Both the position numbers and the translations under genes were made by a program. Under the pieces are notes generated by a model. It was not told the origin of the DNA. It did no database searches and was given only the letters and a program-made list of their open reading frames with translations. A stretch of DNA of 64,000 nt from an uncultured Litoreibacter sp. (lineage in GTDB: Bacteria > Pseudomonadota > Alphaproteobacteria > Rhodobacterales > Rhodobacteraceae): the NCBI GenBank assembly GCA_947494645.1, contig CANLVO010000001.1, forward strand, positions 1,736,001-1,800,000, written 5' to 3'. Shown here piece after piece: positions 13,876 through 21,452 of the stretch (positions are counted from its first letter, which is position 1; every line of letters starts with the position of its first letter).

Positions 13876-15060
13876 ATGCGCGATTTTCACACCGCTGCCC
13901 CCGACCTTCACGAAGCCGAACCAATCCCCGCAGCCGCCAAAGAGGCGATTGCAGCCTTGCTGCAATCAGGCGACCTGTTCCGCTACACCGCACCTCAAGA
14001 CGCGCCCGTCGCGCTGCTGGAGCGCGAGTTCGCGGAGATGATGGGAACTAAGTACGCCCTGGCCGTATCGTCCTGTTCTGCCGCGCTGTTTTTGTCGCTG
14101 AAAGCGCTGGGTCTGCCGAAAGGCGCCAAAGTGCTGATCCCGGCCTTCACCTTCGCCGCCGTGCCCTCTGCCGTGGTCCACGCAGAGATGCAGCCCGTGC
14201 TGGTCGAAGTCGGTATGAACTATCGCATCGACTTGGCCGACTTCGAACGCAAGATCACGGAGGCCGATGCCGTTCTGATCAGCCATATGCGCGGCCACAC
14301 CTCGGATATGGACGCGATACTGGCGCTGGCCGAGACTCACGGCCTGCCGGTGATCGAGGACGCCGCACACTCGCTGGGCACCCTGTGGAATGGCCAAAAG
14401 ATCGGCACGATGGGCCACGTTGGCTGTTTCTCTTTCCAGTCCTACAAGATGATCAACGCGGGCGAAGGTGGCATTCTCGTCACCGATGACGCTGATCTGG
14501 TGGCCCGCGCGGTGATCATGTCAGGGGCTTATGAGCACAATTGGAAGAAGCATGGCGACATTGCAGAAGCCGCAGCCAAATGGCAAAACAAGCTGCCGCT
14601 TTACAACTTGCGAATGCAGAACCTCAGCGCCTGCGTGATCCGGCCTCAACTGGCCGAGCTGCCACGGCGCGTGCGTGACGGTCTGGAAAACCACGACTAC
14701 GTAGCGGCCAAACTGCAAGACAGCGGCTATTTCGACGTCCCGCCCCCTTCAGCACAAGAAACCCGCGCACCGGATTCGATCCAGTTCAACATGATGGAGT
14801 TCACACCGGACGAGTGCCGCGCCTTTCTGGTGTTTGCCAAGCAGAACGGCGTCACCGCCCAGATCTTCGGCCTCAGCACAGACAACGCGCGAGCCTTCTG
14901 GAACTGGGAGTTTATCGAAGGTGAGACGCCGTCCCTGCCTCAAACCCGCGCGATGCTGGCCGTGGCCTGCGACGTGCGCCTGCCGGTACGACTATCACGC
15001 GATGATCTGGACTTCGTTGCGGATGCCTTGATCGATGCCGCTATGATGGTCAAAGGCTAG
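13876..15060 (+). CDS. DegT/DnrJ/EryC1/StrS family PLP aminotransferase
   Basis: This 394-residue protein has the fold I PLP signature of the sugar-aminotransferase (DegT/StrS) family: SCSAALFLSLKALGL near residue 70, the conserved VIEDAAHSLG, and the Schiff-base lysine in SYKMINAGEGG. Such enzymes usually act on nucleotide sugars, but members outside sugar loci act on other ketones. No sugar-pathway genes lie nearby. It follows the FAD oxidase gene by 62 nt and may be its own unit or part of the amine cluster; function is therefore open. Confidence 0.83.
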   Translation: MRDFHTAAPDLHEAEPIPAAAKEAIAALLQSGDLFRYTAPQDAPVALLEREFAEMMGTKYALAVSSCSAALFLSLKALGLPKGAKVLIPAFTFAAVPSAVVHAEMQPVLVEVGMNYRIDLADFERKITEADAVLISHMRGHTSDMDAILALAETHGLPVIEDAAHSLGTLWNGQKIGTMGHVGCFSFQSYKMINAGEGGILVTDDADLVARAVIMSGAYEHNWKKHGDIAEAAAKWQNKLPLYNLRMQNLSACVIRPQLAELPRRVRDGLENHDYVAAKLQDSGYFDVPPPSAQETRAPDSIQFNMMEFTPDECRAFLVFAKQNGVTAQIFGLSTDNARAFWNWEFIEGETPSLPQTRAMLAVACDVRLPVRLSRDDLDFVADALIDAAMMVKG

Positions 15061-15070
15061 GTCTCACGGG

Positions 15071-15090
15071 TTTCTTTTTGGCAGAAATGC
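15071..15090. repeat. Dispersed intergenic GTATTTT-type motif, copy B
   Basis: On the minus strand this reads GCATTTCTGCCAAAAAGAAA, a degenerate relative of the copies at 3771, 46091 and 53504. It lies between the convergent DegT and LysR genes. Confidence 0.3.
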
Positions 15091-15103
15091 TTGCGGCGAC
15101 GCG

Positions 15104-16072
15104 TCACCCAAGCACCGTCATCTCCTTCGCCAACCACGGCATGCGGCTGTGACAGAACTCGATCAGTTCTGCTGCGATTAACGGGCGCAATTCCGCGGCG
15201 AGCTGAGTGGGCAGCTCCTCTTCGCTGTCACGCCGCGCGATTAGCGAGATTTGGCGCGACAAGGGCGCGAAAGGCAGCGGGAAGGTTTCGACCCGGTCCA
15301 TGAAGCGCTTGGCCCGCATCACGCCCAAAGGCGTCAGGATCGCCCACCCCTCGCCACGGGCGACCATCGCCATGATCGAATGGTAGCTGTCGAGCTCGAA
15401 CCGATGTGACGGCACGAGGTTCTGCCGTGCCAGGTGGCCTGCAATTTGGCGGCCCATCAGCTCTTGCGCGGTGTATTGGATCAAAGGCGTCTGGCGCAAA
15501 GTATCGAGTAGCTTGGCCTCGTCCCGCACCATACGGCGCGGCGTGACTACGATATAGGGGTCCTGCAACAGCGGATGGACCACCATGGAAGACGGCACGT
15601 CACTGGGCTCTGCCGCCACCACAAGATCGAGCCCACGCGTATCAAGCTTGTCAATGAGCCTGTGGCTGGGGGCCGTTTCCAACAGGAAGCGCGCCTTGGG
15701 CATGGTTTCTGCCAGCTTCATCAGCAGCGCAGGCGTCACGTCGGCGTCGAAATCCTCGATCATACCTAGACGCAGGCGCACCCGGCTCGACATATCGCGC
15801 ACGGTCAGCTCGGCTGTGGCTTGGGCCGCCTCATGCAGGATGGTGTGGGCACGGCGTTGAAACATCTCGCCCGCGGCGGTCAATGACATCGGGCGTTCGC
15901 CACGTTCCAGCAGTCGCGCCCCAAGTGCTGCCTCAAGGTTGGACAATTGCTGGCTGACGGCGGAATTTGACGCCCCAAGCCTACGCGCAGCTGCGGAAAT
16001 GGATGCTTCTTCGGCGGCGGCCAAGAAGATCTCCATCTGCCACAGCGTGATCTTACCCGGTGTATCAACCAT
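15104..16072 (-). CDS. LysR family transcriptional regulator
   Basis: This 322-residue protein has an N-terminal winged helix-turn-helix (ITLWQMEIFLAAAEEASISAAARRLG..AVSQQLSNLEAALG, about residues 8-55) and a periplasmic-binding-like effector domain. It is divergent from the aminotransferase at 16153 with an 80-base gap, the usual LysR arrangement, so that gene is its most likely target. The amine cluster at 9-13.8 kb may also belong to its regulon. The inducer is unknown. Confidence 0.9.
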   Translation of the reverse strand: MVDTPGKITLWQMEIFLAAAEEASISAAARRLGASNSAVSQQLSNLEAALGARLLERGERPMSLTAAGEMFQRRAHTILHEAAQATAELTVRDMSSRVRLRLGMIEDFDADVTPALLMKLAETMPKARFLLETAPSHRLIDKLDTRGLDLVVAAEPSDVPSSMVVHPLLQDPYIVVTPRRMVRDEAKLLDTLRQTPLIQYTAQELMGRQIAGHLARQNLVPSHRFELDSYHSIMAMVARGEGWAILTPLGVMRAKRFMDRVETFPLPFAPLSRQISLIARRDSEEELPTQLAAELRPLIAAELIEFCHSRMPWLAKEMTVLG

Positions 16073-16152
16073 ATGCGCTCCTGCGGCGTGGTTCCGATTG
16101 CCCCGCCCGTGATCTCCCTCTAGCGTAAATTTCGACCATCAGGGAGCCTCAA

Positions 16153-17520
16153 ATGCGCGACGAATCTCCAAATTCTTGGGAAGCCCGGGCCGACGCCCAC
16201 TCCTTTTACGGCTTCACCGATCTGCCTTCCGTCAACGAACGAGGCGCAGTGGTGCTGACCCACGGGCAAGGCCCTTACGTGTTTGACGTCCATGGGCGGC
16301 AATATCTCGACGCCAATTCAGGGCTTTGGAACATGGTAGCGGGCTTTGACCACCCCGGTCTGGCGGAGGCCGCCAAGGCGCAATATGACCGCTTCCCCGG
16401 CTACCACGCGTTTTTCGGACGCATGTCGGATCAAACGGTGATGCTGAGCGAGAAACTGGTCGAGGTCTCGCCCTTTGAGCGTGGCAAGGTGTTCTACACC
16501 AACTCCGGCTCTGAGGCGAATGACACGATGGTCAAGATGCTCTGGTTTCTGGGCGGCTCCGAAGGCCATGCGAACAAGCGCAAGATCATCACCCGCAAGA
16601 ACGGCTATCACGGCGTCACTGCGGTCTCGGCCTCGATGACGGGCAAGCCCTATAACGAGGTCTTCGGCCTGCCGCTGGATGGATTCCTGCACCTCACCTG
16701 CCCGCATTACTGGCGCGAGGGTCGCGAGGGTGAAAGCGAGGCAGACTTCACGGCCCGGCTGGCCCGTGAGCTGGAAGAGATGATCGCCCGCGAAGGGGCC
16801 GATACGATTGCGGGTTTCTTCGCAGAGCCCGTACTGGGCGCAGGCGGGGTCATACCGCCGCCTGAAGGATATTTTCAGGCGATCCAGAGCGTGCTGCGTA
16901 AGCACGGCATCCCACTGATTTCCGACGAGGTGATCTGCGGTTTTGGCCGCACCGGTGCCGTTTGGGGTGCGGAGACTTATGATTTCATGCCCGACGCGAT
17001 CATATCGTCAAAGAACCTGACGGCCGGGTATTTCCCGATGGGCGCGGTGATCCTTGGGCCGGAGCTAACAGACCGGCTGCAAGCCGCCGCCGACGCGATT
17101 GAGGAATTCCCGCATGGCTTCACCGCCTCCGGCCATCCGGTGGGCTGCGCCGTGGCCCTCAAAGCCATCGACGTGATCCTGAACGAAGGGTTGATGGAGA
17201 ACGTGCGCGCCCTCACCCCGAAATTCGAAGCCGGCCTGAATTGGCTCTTGGAGAACCCAAATATCGGCGAGGCGCGTGGCAAAGGCCTGATGGGCGCGGT
17301 GGAAGCTGTGCGCGACAAGGCCACCAAGACGCCTTTCGAGGGGCATCTCAGTGTAAGCGAGCGGATTGCCAACACCTGCACCGATCACGGGTTGATCTGT
17401 CGCCCGCTCGGCCAAGCGGTGGTGCTTTGCCCGGCCTTCATCATGACAGAGCCGCAAATGGACGAGATGTTCGAAAAGCTCGATGCGGCACTGAGAACTG
17501 TATTCAAAGAGGTCGCTTAA
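16153..17520 (+). CDS. Class III PLP aminotransferase (omega-amine:pyruvate type)
   Basis: This 455-residue protein is a class III aminotransferase. It shows FYTNSGSEANDTMVKM, the GYHGVTAVSASMTG phosphate-loop region, ISDEVICGFGRTG, and the Schiff-base lysine in SSKNLTAGYFPMGA. The family includes putrescine, beta-alanine and taurine aminotransferases. Being divergent from a LysR regulator and downstream of a gamma-glutamyl amine cluster, it probably transaminates a diamine or omega-amino acid, but sequence alone does not fix the substrate. The start at 16153 follows AGGGAG. Confidence 0.88.
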   Translation: MRDESPNSWEARADAHSFYGFTDLPSVNERGAVVLTHGQGPYVFDVHGRQYLDANSGLWNMVAGFDHPGLAEAAKAQYDRFPGYHAFFGRMSDQTVMLSEKLVEVSPFERGKVFYTNSGSEANDTMVKMLWFLGGSEGHANKRKIITRKNGYHGVTAVSASMTGKPYNEVFGLPLDGFLHLTCPHYWREGREGESEADFTARLARELEEMIAREGADTIAGFFAEPVLGAGGVIPPPEGYFQAIQSVLRKHGIPLISDEVICGFGRTGAVWGAETYDFMPDAIISSKNLTAGYFPMGAVILGPELTDRLQAAADAIEEFPHGFTASGHPVGCAVALKAIDVILNEGLMENVRALTPKFEAGLNWLLENPNIGEARGKGLMGAVEAVRDKATKTPFEGHLSVSERIANTCTDHGLICRPLGQAVVLCPAFIMTEPQMDEMFEKLDAALRTVFKEVA

Positions 17521-17580
17521 ACCCTTCTTAAGGCACAGCCGCTAGCCTGACCTCTTGCTGAGTAGGTAAGAGGTTCAGGT

Positions 17581-18477
17581 GTGTTTGTAGATGCGGCTTT
17601 CATGGGGAATATGTTGTTCTTCCTGCTCGCGGCAGCGTTGCAGATCGGCGGGCTTGATGACCTTTTTGCCGATGATGATGAGGAGGCCACGCGCGATGTG
17701 GAGCCCGACATCACCCCGGTTTACGACGCCGCTCTCTATGATCAGGAGCTTCTCGGCACGGAAAACGCTGACGTTCTGACGCCCGATGGCAGCGACCCCG
17801 CGACCGCGATCTTCGCAGGTGGCGGGGATGATGTGGCGTCCGGGACCGTCAATGCCGACTATCTCGATGGCGGGGCTGGCGACGATTTTCTTGTGCTTTT
17901 TGAGGGCGATGACATCGGGGTTGGTGGCGACGGTAACGACGAAATAGCGGCAGGTCGCGGCAATGACACCGTCTTTGGCGGCGATGGCAACGATGTCGTC
18001 GATGGCAGCCTCGATGACGACCTGATCTATGGCGGCGCGGGTGATGACCAGCTGGAAGGCGCGCGCGACAATGACGTGATTTACGGCGGCGCGGGCAATG
18101 ACGTGATCAGCGGCGACCGTCTGGACGGCATTGGGGGCGTAGACCGGGGTATCGACACGATCTATGGCGAAGACGGTGACGATACTTTGTGGCTTTACGG
18201 CGAAGACACCGGCACAGGCGGTGCGGGGGCGGACCTGTTCCGCGTGATCAACGCGGATGATCCCGATACCGGCGTGACGATCACCGACTATGACGCCACC
18301 GAGGACAGGATCCAAATCCACTATGCAGATGGCAGCGGTGGCGTTCCCAGCGTCTCAATCGCTGCGGTGGACGGCACGGAAGATGTGCAGATCCTACTTG
18401 ATGCGCAAGCCGTGGCTACAATCACGGGTGGCGCTGGGCTGGAGGTAGATGACGTGCTTCTGACCGCGACGCTGTAG
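17581..18477 (+). CDS. RTX-type calcium-binding repeat protein
   Basis: This 298-residue acidic protein starts at GTG with AAGAGG eight bases upstream; ATGs at 17602 and 17611 are alternatives. Residues ~8-22 are hydrophobic (FMGNMLFFLLAAALQ) and could be a signal or anchor. Between about residues 75 and 190 lie RTX nonapeptides such as GGDGNDEIA, GGAGDDQLE and GGAGNDVIS, which bind calcium and fold as a beta-roll. A C-terminal domain follows. RTX proteins normally leave by a type I system through a C-terminal signal; no such transporter is near, and the N-terminal hydrophobic segment is atypical for type I substrates. Confidence 0.8.
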   Translation: MFVDAAFMGNMLFFLLAAALQIGGLDDLFADDDEEATRDVEPDITPVYDAALYDQELLGTENADVLTPDGSDPATAIFAGGGDDVASGTVNADYLDGGAGDDFLVLFEGDDIGVGGDGNDEIAAGRGNDTVFGGDGNDVVDGSLDDDLIYGGAGDDQLEGARDNDVIYGGAGNDVISGDRLDGIGGVDRGIDTIYGEDGDDTLWLYGEDTGTGGAGADLFRVINADDPDTGVTITDYDATEDRIQIHYADGSGGVPSVSIAAVDGTEDVQILLDAQAVATITGGAGLEVDDVLLTATL

Positions 18478-18480
18478 TCG

Positions 18481-19131
18481 CTAAACTGTGGTGCAAAGCC
18501 AGACAGAGGCGAAGAAGAAGCCGGAGGCGACGACCACGAAGCCGTGCCAGATGGCATTGGCATATTTCAGGCTTTCCCAATGGAAGAACACCACGCCTGC
18601 TGAATAAAGCAGCCCGCCCGCCACTGCGCACCACCCAGCAGCGGGCGAGGCCTGGAAGATGCTCCAGATGAGCAGGACGCTGATCCAACCAAGGCCGAGA
18701 TACAGCGCCGCGTTCAGCTTCCCGGGCCTGCGCCACATGAACAGCTTTGTTCCCGCGCCCGCCAGCGCCAATACCCAGACCACCGCCAGAATGACGTAAC
18801 TAAACGCAGTGCCAATCGCGATCACGAAGGGCGTGTAAGTTCCTGCAATCTTCAGGAAAATCGCGGCATGGTCGGCGCGGCGAAGTGTTGGGCGCAGCCG
18901 TTCTGAAGGGCTCATGTGGTAGCAGAAGGAGATGCTGAGCATCGCCACCAGCCCGACCCAGTATATCGTAAGACCCGTCAAAACCCCGGCGCTCACCATC
19001 TGTGCGTGCAATCCCAGAAAGACAAATATGGCGATCAGCGCCGCCCCGATGCCGGCCAGATGCACTGCCCCATCTGCCACCTTTTCAGAGGTGGCATAGG
19101 CGGGGTAGTCATCTGATGAATGATGGCTCAT
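18481..19131 (-). CDS. Hemolysin III family (PAQR-type) membrane protein
   Basis: This 216-residue protein has about seven membrane spans and the hemolysin III/PAQR metal motif: SFCYHMSPSERLRP, RADHAAIFLKIAGTYTPF and, near the end, FFHWESLKYANAIWHGFVV. The conserved Ser, Asp and His residues of the hydrolase-like superfamily are present. Despite the name, most bacterial members are not shown to lyse cells. It is convergent with the RTX gene; the two stop codons are 3 nt apart with no room for a terminator. Confidence 0.87.
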   Translation of the reverse strand: MSHHSSDDYPAYATSEKVADGAVHLAGIGAALIAIFVFLGLHAQMVSAGVLTGLTIYWVGLVAMLSISFCYHMSPSERLRPTLRRADHAAIFLKIAGTYTPFVIAIGTAFSYVILAVVWVLALAGAGTKLFMWRRPGKLNAALYLGLGWISVLLIWSIFQASPAAGWCAVAGGLLYSAGVVFFHWESLKYANAIWHGFVVVASGFFFASVWLCTTV

Positions 19132-19202
19132 GTGATCAAGCCTGCATCGCAGAACGCAGTTTGGCGAGGATTACCCAACGAAACACTCTGTTTACGTTTT
19201 GG

Positions 19203-19760
19203 TTATTTGCCCATTTTGGCCAGCGCCGCCTGCATGTCGGCAAGCTGTTTCTTGATCGCGTCCAGCTCGGAAGTCGAGGAGCTGTCATCCGCCTCATCAT
19301 TCTCCGCCGCGGGGCCAGAGCCCGCCGCCCAGCCGCCCATCATGGTTTTCATGAAGGCCTCTTGCTGTTGCTTGATCTGGTCAAACCCGGGCATGGAGCC
19401 CATCGGGGAGGACATCTGTTCGACCATCTTGGCCTGCCCGTCGCGCAGCATGTCGAAACTGGCGGCCAGAAAATCTGGTACCATCGTCTGCGCACCTTCC
19501 GTGTAGCTGCGTACGAGGTCGGTCAGGACATTTGTGGGCAAGACATTATCGCCGCGACTTTCACGCTCCGCGATGATTTGCAGCAGATATTGCCGTGTCA
19601 GGTCGTCACCGCTTTTCAGGTCCACGATTTGCACGTCCCGGCCTTCACGAATGAACCCTGAAATATCGTCCAAGGTGACGTAGTCGCTGGTCTCCGTATT
19701 ATAGAGCCTGCGGCTGGCATATCTCTTGATCAGCAGCGGCGCGCCTTCGGTCTTGGCCAT
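19203..19760 (-). CDS. phaR: PHA synthesis regulator PhaR
   Basis: PhaR is a DNA-binding repressor that also binds PHA granules and releases its operators when polymer starts to form. The 185-residue protein has the family N-terminus (LIKRYASRRLYNTETSDYV), the central QYLLQIIAERESRG and a low-complexity Gln/Ser/Asp-rich C-terminus. It is divergent from a depolymerase-like gene and has a CTGC-N3-GCA-type site in its own leader (19777-19787), consistent with the autoregulation known in Paracoccus and Rhodobacter. Confidence 0.93.
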   Translation of the reverse strand: MAKTEGAPLLIKRYASRRLYNTETSDYVTLDDISGFIREGRDVQIVDLKSGDDLTRQYLLQIIAERESRGDNVLPTNVLTDLVRSYTEGAQTMVPDFLAASFDMLRDGQAKMVEQMSSPMGSMPGFDQIKQQQEAFMKTMMGGWAAGSGPAAENDEADDSSSTSELDAIKKQLADMQAALAKMGK

Positions 19761-19776
19761 GCAAACTCTCCCCTTT

Positions 19777-19787
19777 TTGCAGTGCAG
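19777..19787. promoter_or_regulatory. Putative PhaR operator upstream of phaR
   Basis: On the minus strand this reads CTGCACTGCAA, one base off the CTGC-N3-GCAG palindromes in front of the phasin gene. It lies 17 bases upstream of the phaR start and in the gap shared with the divergent esterase gene. Autoregulation is inferred. Confidence 0.5.
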
Positions 19788-19914
19788 AAAACGCTAGCGC
19801 AGCTTCGCAAGAATTGAAAGCGGAACGTGTCACCCCAAGTTTCTTGTGCTGATCACGTCAATGCGAGATGCGCTCTTTTCGTGGCTGTGCCAGTTTGCCC
19901 GCAAGATAACAGCA

Positions 19915-20763
19915 ATGAAGGGCCCATCTGTGAACCATCTTCTCGCATCCGCAGCACTGGTGTTGGCAATCTCGCCACTGGCCGCCACAGCCCAATCCGC
20001 CCCTTGCGGCCAAGACGCGCCCTGCACCCTTGAGAACGGCGACTACCATCTGATCACCCCTCCCGACTGGGACGGCACCACGCCCCTGCCTGCTTTGGTG
20101 TTCTTCCACGGGCATAATTCCAAAGCGTCGATGGTGTTCAGATCAGGTGGGCTGAACAAGGATTTCGTGGAGGAAGGCTATCTGCTGATCGCCCCCAATG
20201 GCGAGGCACGGGCCGAGACCGGTATCCGCGCATGGCCGGCACGCGTGACCTCCACCGCACGCGATGACGTGGCGTTTACCTTGGCCGTCATTGAAGACGC
20301 CGCGCGCCAAGTCCCTATCGACCGCGACCGGGTCTACGCATCTGGTTTCTCTGCCGGGGGCTCGATGGCATGGATGATGGGATGTTACGCGGGCGAGGCT
20401 TTTGCGGGCATCGTTTCCGTCTCGGGTGCGCTGCGCCGCCCCATTCCAGAAACCACCTGCCCCGGTGGCGCGTTTAATCTGCTGCAAATCCACGGGTTCG
20501 GCGATGGTCAGGTGCCTTTTGAGGGGCGCGGCATTCGAGACTGGCATCAGGGCGATCTGTTCGAAGCCTTGGGGCTTTTGCGTGAGACCAATCAGTGCCG
20601 CTCGAACCCTGATGAGATCACCATCGGGGAGCAGTTTCGCTGCCGTGAATGGTCGGCGAGTTGCAACGAGGGGGCGGTGAAGTTCTGTGAACATGATGGC
20701 GGTCACGGCTTGCCGCGCGGCTGGACCGCGATGGCACGGGATTGGCTGGAAGCGCAGTCTTAG
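19915..20763 (+). CDS. Secreted PHB-depolymerase-like esterase (LpqC family)
   Basis: From the chosen ATG the protein has 282 residues with a signal peptide (hydrophobic HLLASAALVLAISPLAATA, cleavage near AQS-A). The alpha/beta hydrolase core shows LVFFHGHNS (oxyanion region), the nucleophile elbow GFSAGGS, a late Asp, and the catalytic His in HDGGHGLP. This is the family of extracellular poly(3-hydroxybutyrate) depolymerases and feruloyl esterases, without a separate substrate-binding domain. Upstream in-frame ATGs at 19846 and 19861 would bury the signal peptide, and a GTG at 19930 is also possible. Divergent from phaR. Confidence 0.8.
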   Translation: MKGPSVNHLLASAALVLAISPLAATAQSAPCGQDAPCTLENGDYHLITPPDWDGTTPLPALVFFHGHNSKASMVFRSGGLNKDFVEEGYLLIAPNGEARAETGIRAWPARVTSTARDDVAFTLAVIEDAARQVPIDRDRVYASGFSAGGSMAWMMGCYAGEAFAGIVSVSGALRRPIPETTCPGGAFNLLQIHGFGDGQVPFEGRGIRDWHQGDLFEALGLLRETNQCRSNPDEITIGEQFRCREWSASCNEGAVKFCEHDGGHGLPRGWTAMARDWLEAQS

Positions 20764-20776
20764 GCTTCCCATAACA

Positions 20777-20804
20777 AAAGGCGCGCCATGAAAGGCGCGC
20801 CTTT
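20777..20804. terminator. Bidirectional terminator
   Basis: Perfect 11-bp arms AAAGGCGCGCC / GGCGCGCCTTT with a 6-base loop lie between the convergent esterase and phasin genes. T-rich ends on both sides allow it to serve both. Confidence 0.85.
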
Positions 20805-20863
20805 ATACTCCGGGGTCAGTTGGGAGGAAACGACCCCTAGAAAACTCGTTACTGCTCGAACTC

Positions 20864-21310
20864 TTAGGCTGCTTTTGCAGCTTTCTTTGCTTGAGCTGTC
20901 AGGTCGTCAGTTGCTTTTTTGACAGCAGCAGTTGCTTCTTCAGAAGCGTCTTTGCCAGCAGCCATCAGCAGCTCAACAGTTTCCATTTGCGCTTTTTTCG
21001 CAACTTCAGCGAAAGCAGCCATGTGCTCAGCGGCAGATTCTGCTTGGGCGGATGCGAAGTCTGTGACCGCTTTGGTGTAGTCAGCAGGCTCGGCTTGCGC
21101 TTTGGTCACGCCGGACATTTTCGCCAGTGTTTCTTTTGCGTATTTGGAGGACAGCTCGGTAGAAGTCGAAGCTGCGTCCAGAGCGACACGGGACATTTTC
21201 TCGCCGAAAGCGGCAGAGTTTTTCATCAGGTCGTTCATTGCGGTCATGTCGACTGGGAATGCAGCTGTCATGTCCGAGAAAATCTTTGTGAAGTCTTGTT
21301 GCTTAGCCAT
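20864..21310 (-). CDS. phaP: Phasin family protein
   Basis: Phasins coat PHA granules and control their size and number. The 148-residue protein is almost entirely amphipathic helix, rich in Ala and Lys, with the phasin-typical centre (SSKYAKETLAKMSGVTKAQ) and an Ala/Lys C-terminal tail. It follows phaC on the same strand after a 142-base gap that carries two perfect CTGC-N3-GCAG palindromes, so it is very likely a PhaR target with its own strong promoter. Confidence 0.9.
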   Translation of the reverse strand: MAKQQDFTKIFSDMTAAFPVDMTAMNDLMKNSAAFGEKMSRVALDAASTSTELSSKYAKETLAKMSGVTKAQAEPADYTKAVTDFASAQAESAAEHMAAFAEVAKKAQMETVELLMAAGKDASEEATAAVKKATDDLTAQAKKAAKAA

Positions 21311-21378
21311 CGTTTTAGTCTCCTATGTGGGACCGGATAGTGGCCCCGCTTCTGTTTGCGTCTGCAGCATATATACCC

Positions 21379-21391
21379 GCTGCAATGCAGC
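21379..21391. promoter_or_regulatory. Putative PhaR operator 1 (phasin promoter)
   Basis: The sequence GCTGCAATGCAGC is a perfect 13-base palindrome of the CTGC-N3-GCAG type described, as I recall, for PhaR in Paracoccus and Rhodobacter. It is 69 bases upstream of the phasin start. Confidence 0.7.
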
Positions 21392-21406
21392 ATTTCAAGT
21401 ATTTAT

Positions 21407-21419
21407 GCTGCATTGCAGC
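21407..21419. promoter_or_regulatory. Putative PhaR operator 2 (phasin promoter)
   Basis: The sequence GCTGCATTGCAGC is the exact reverse complement of operator 1, inside a 15-base palindrome. The two centres are 28 bases apart, suggesting two PhaR oligomers bind side by side. A further half-site (CTGCAGC) lies at 21362-21368. Confidence 0.7.
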
Positions 21420-21452
21420 AAAAAACTTTCAGAAGAACAAAATGGTTTAATT

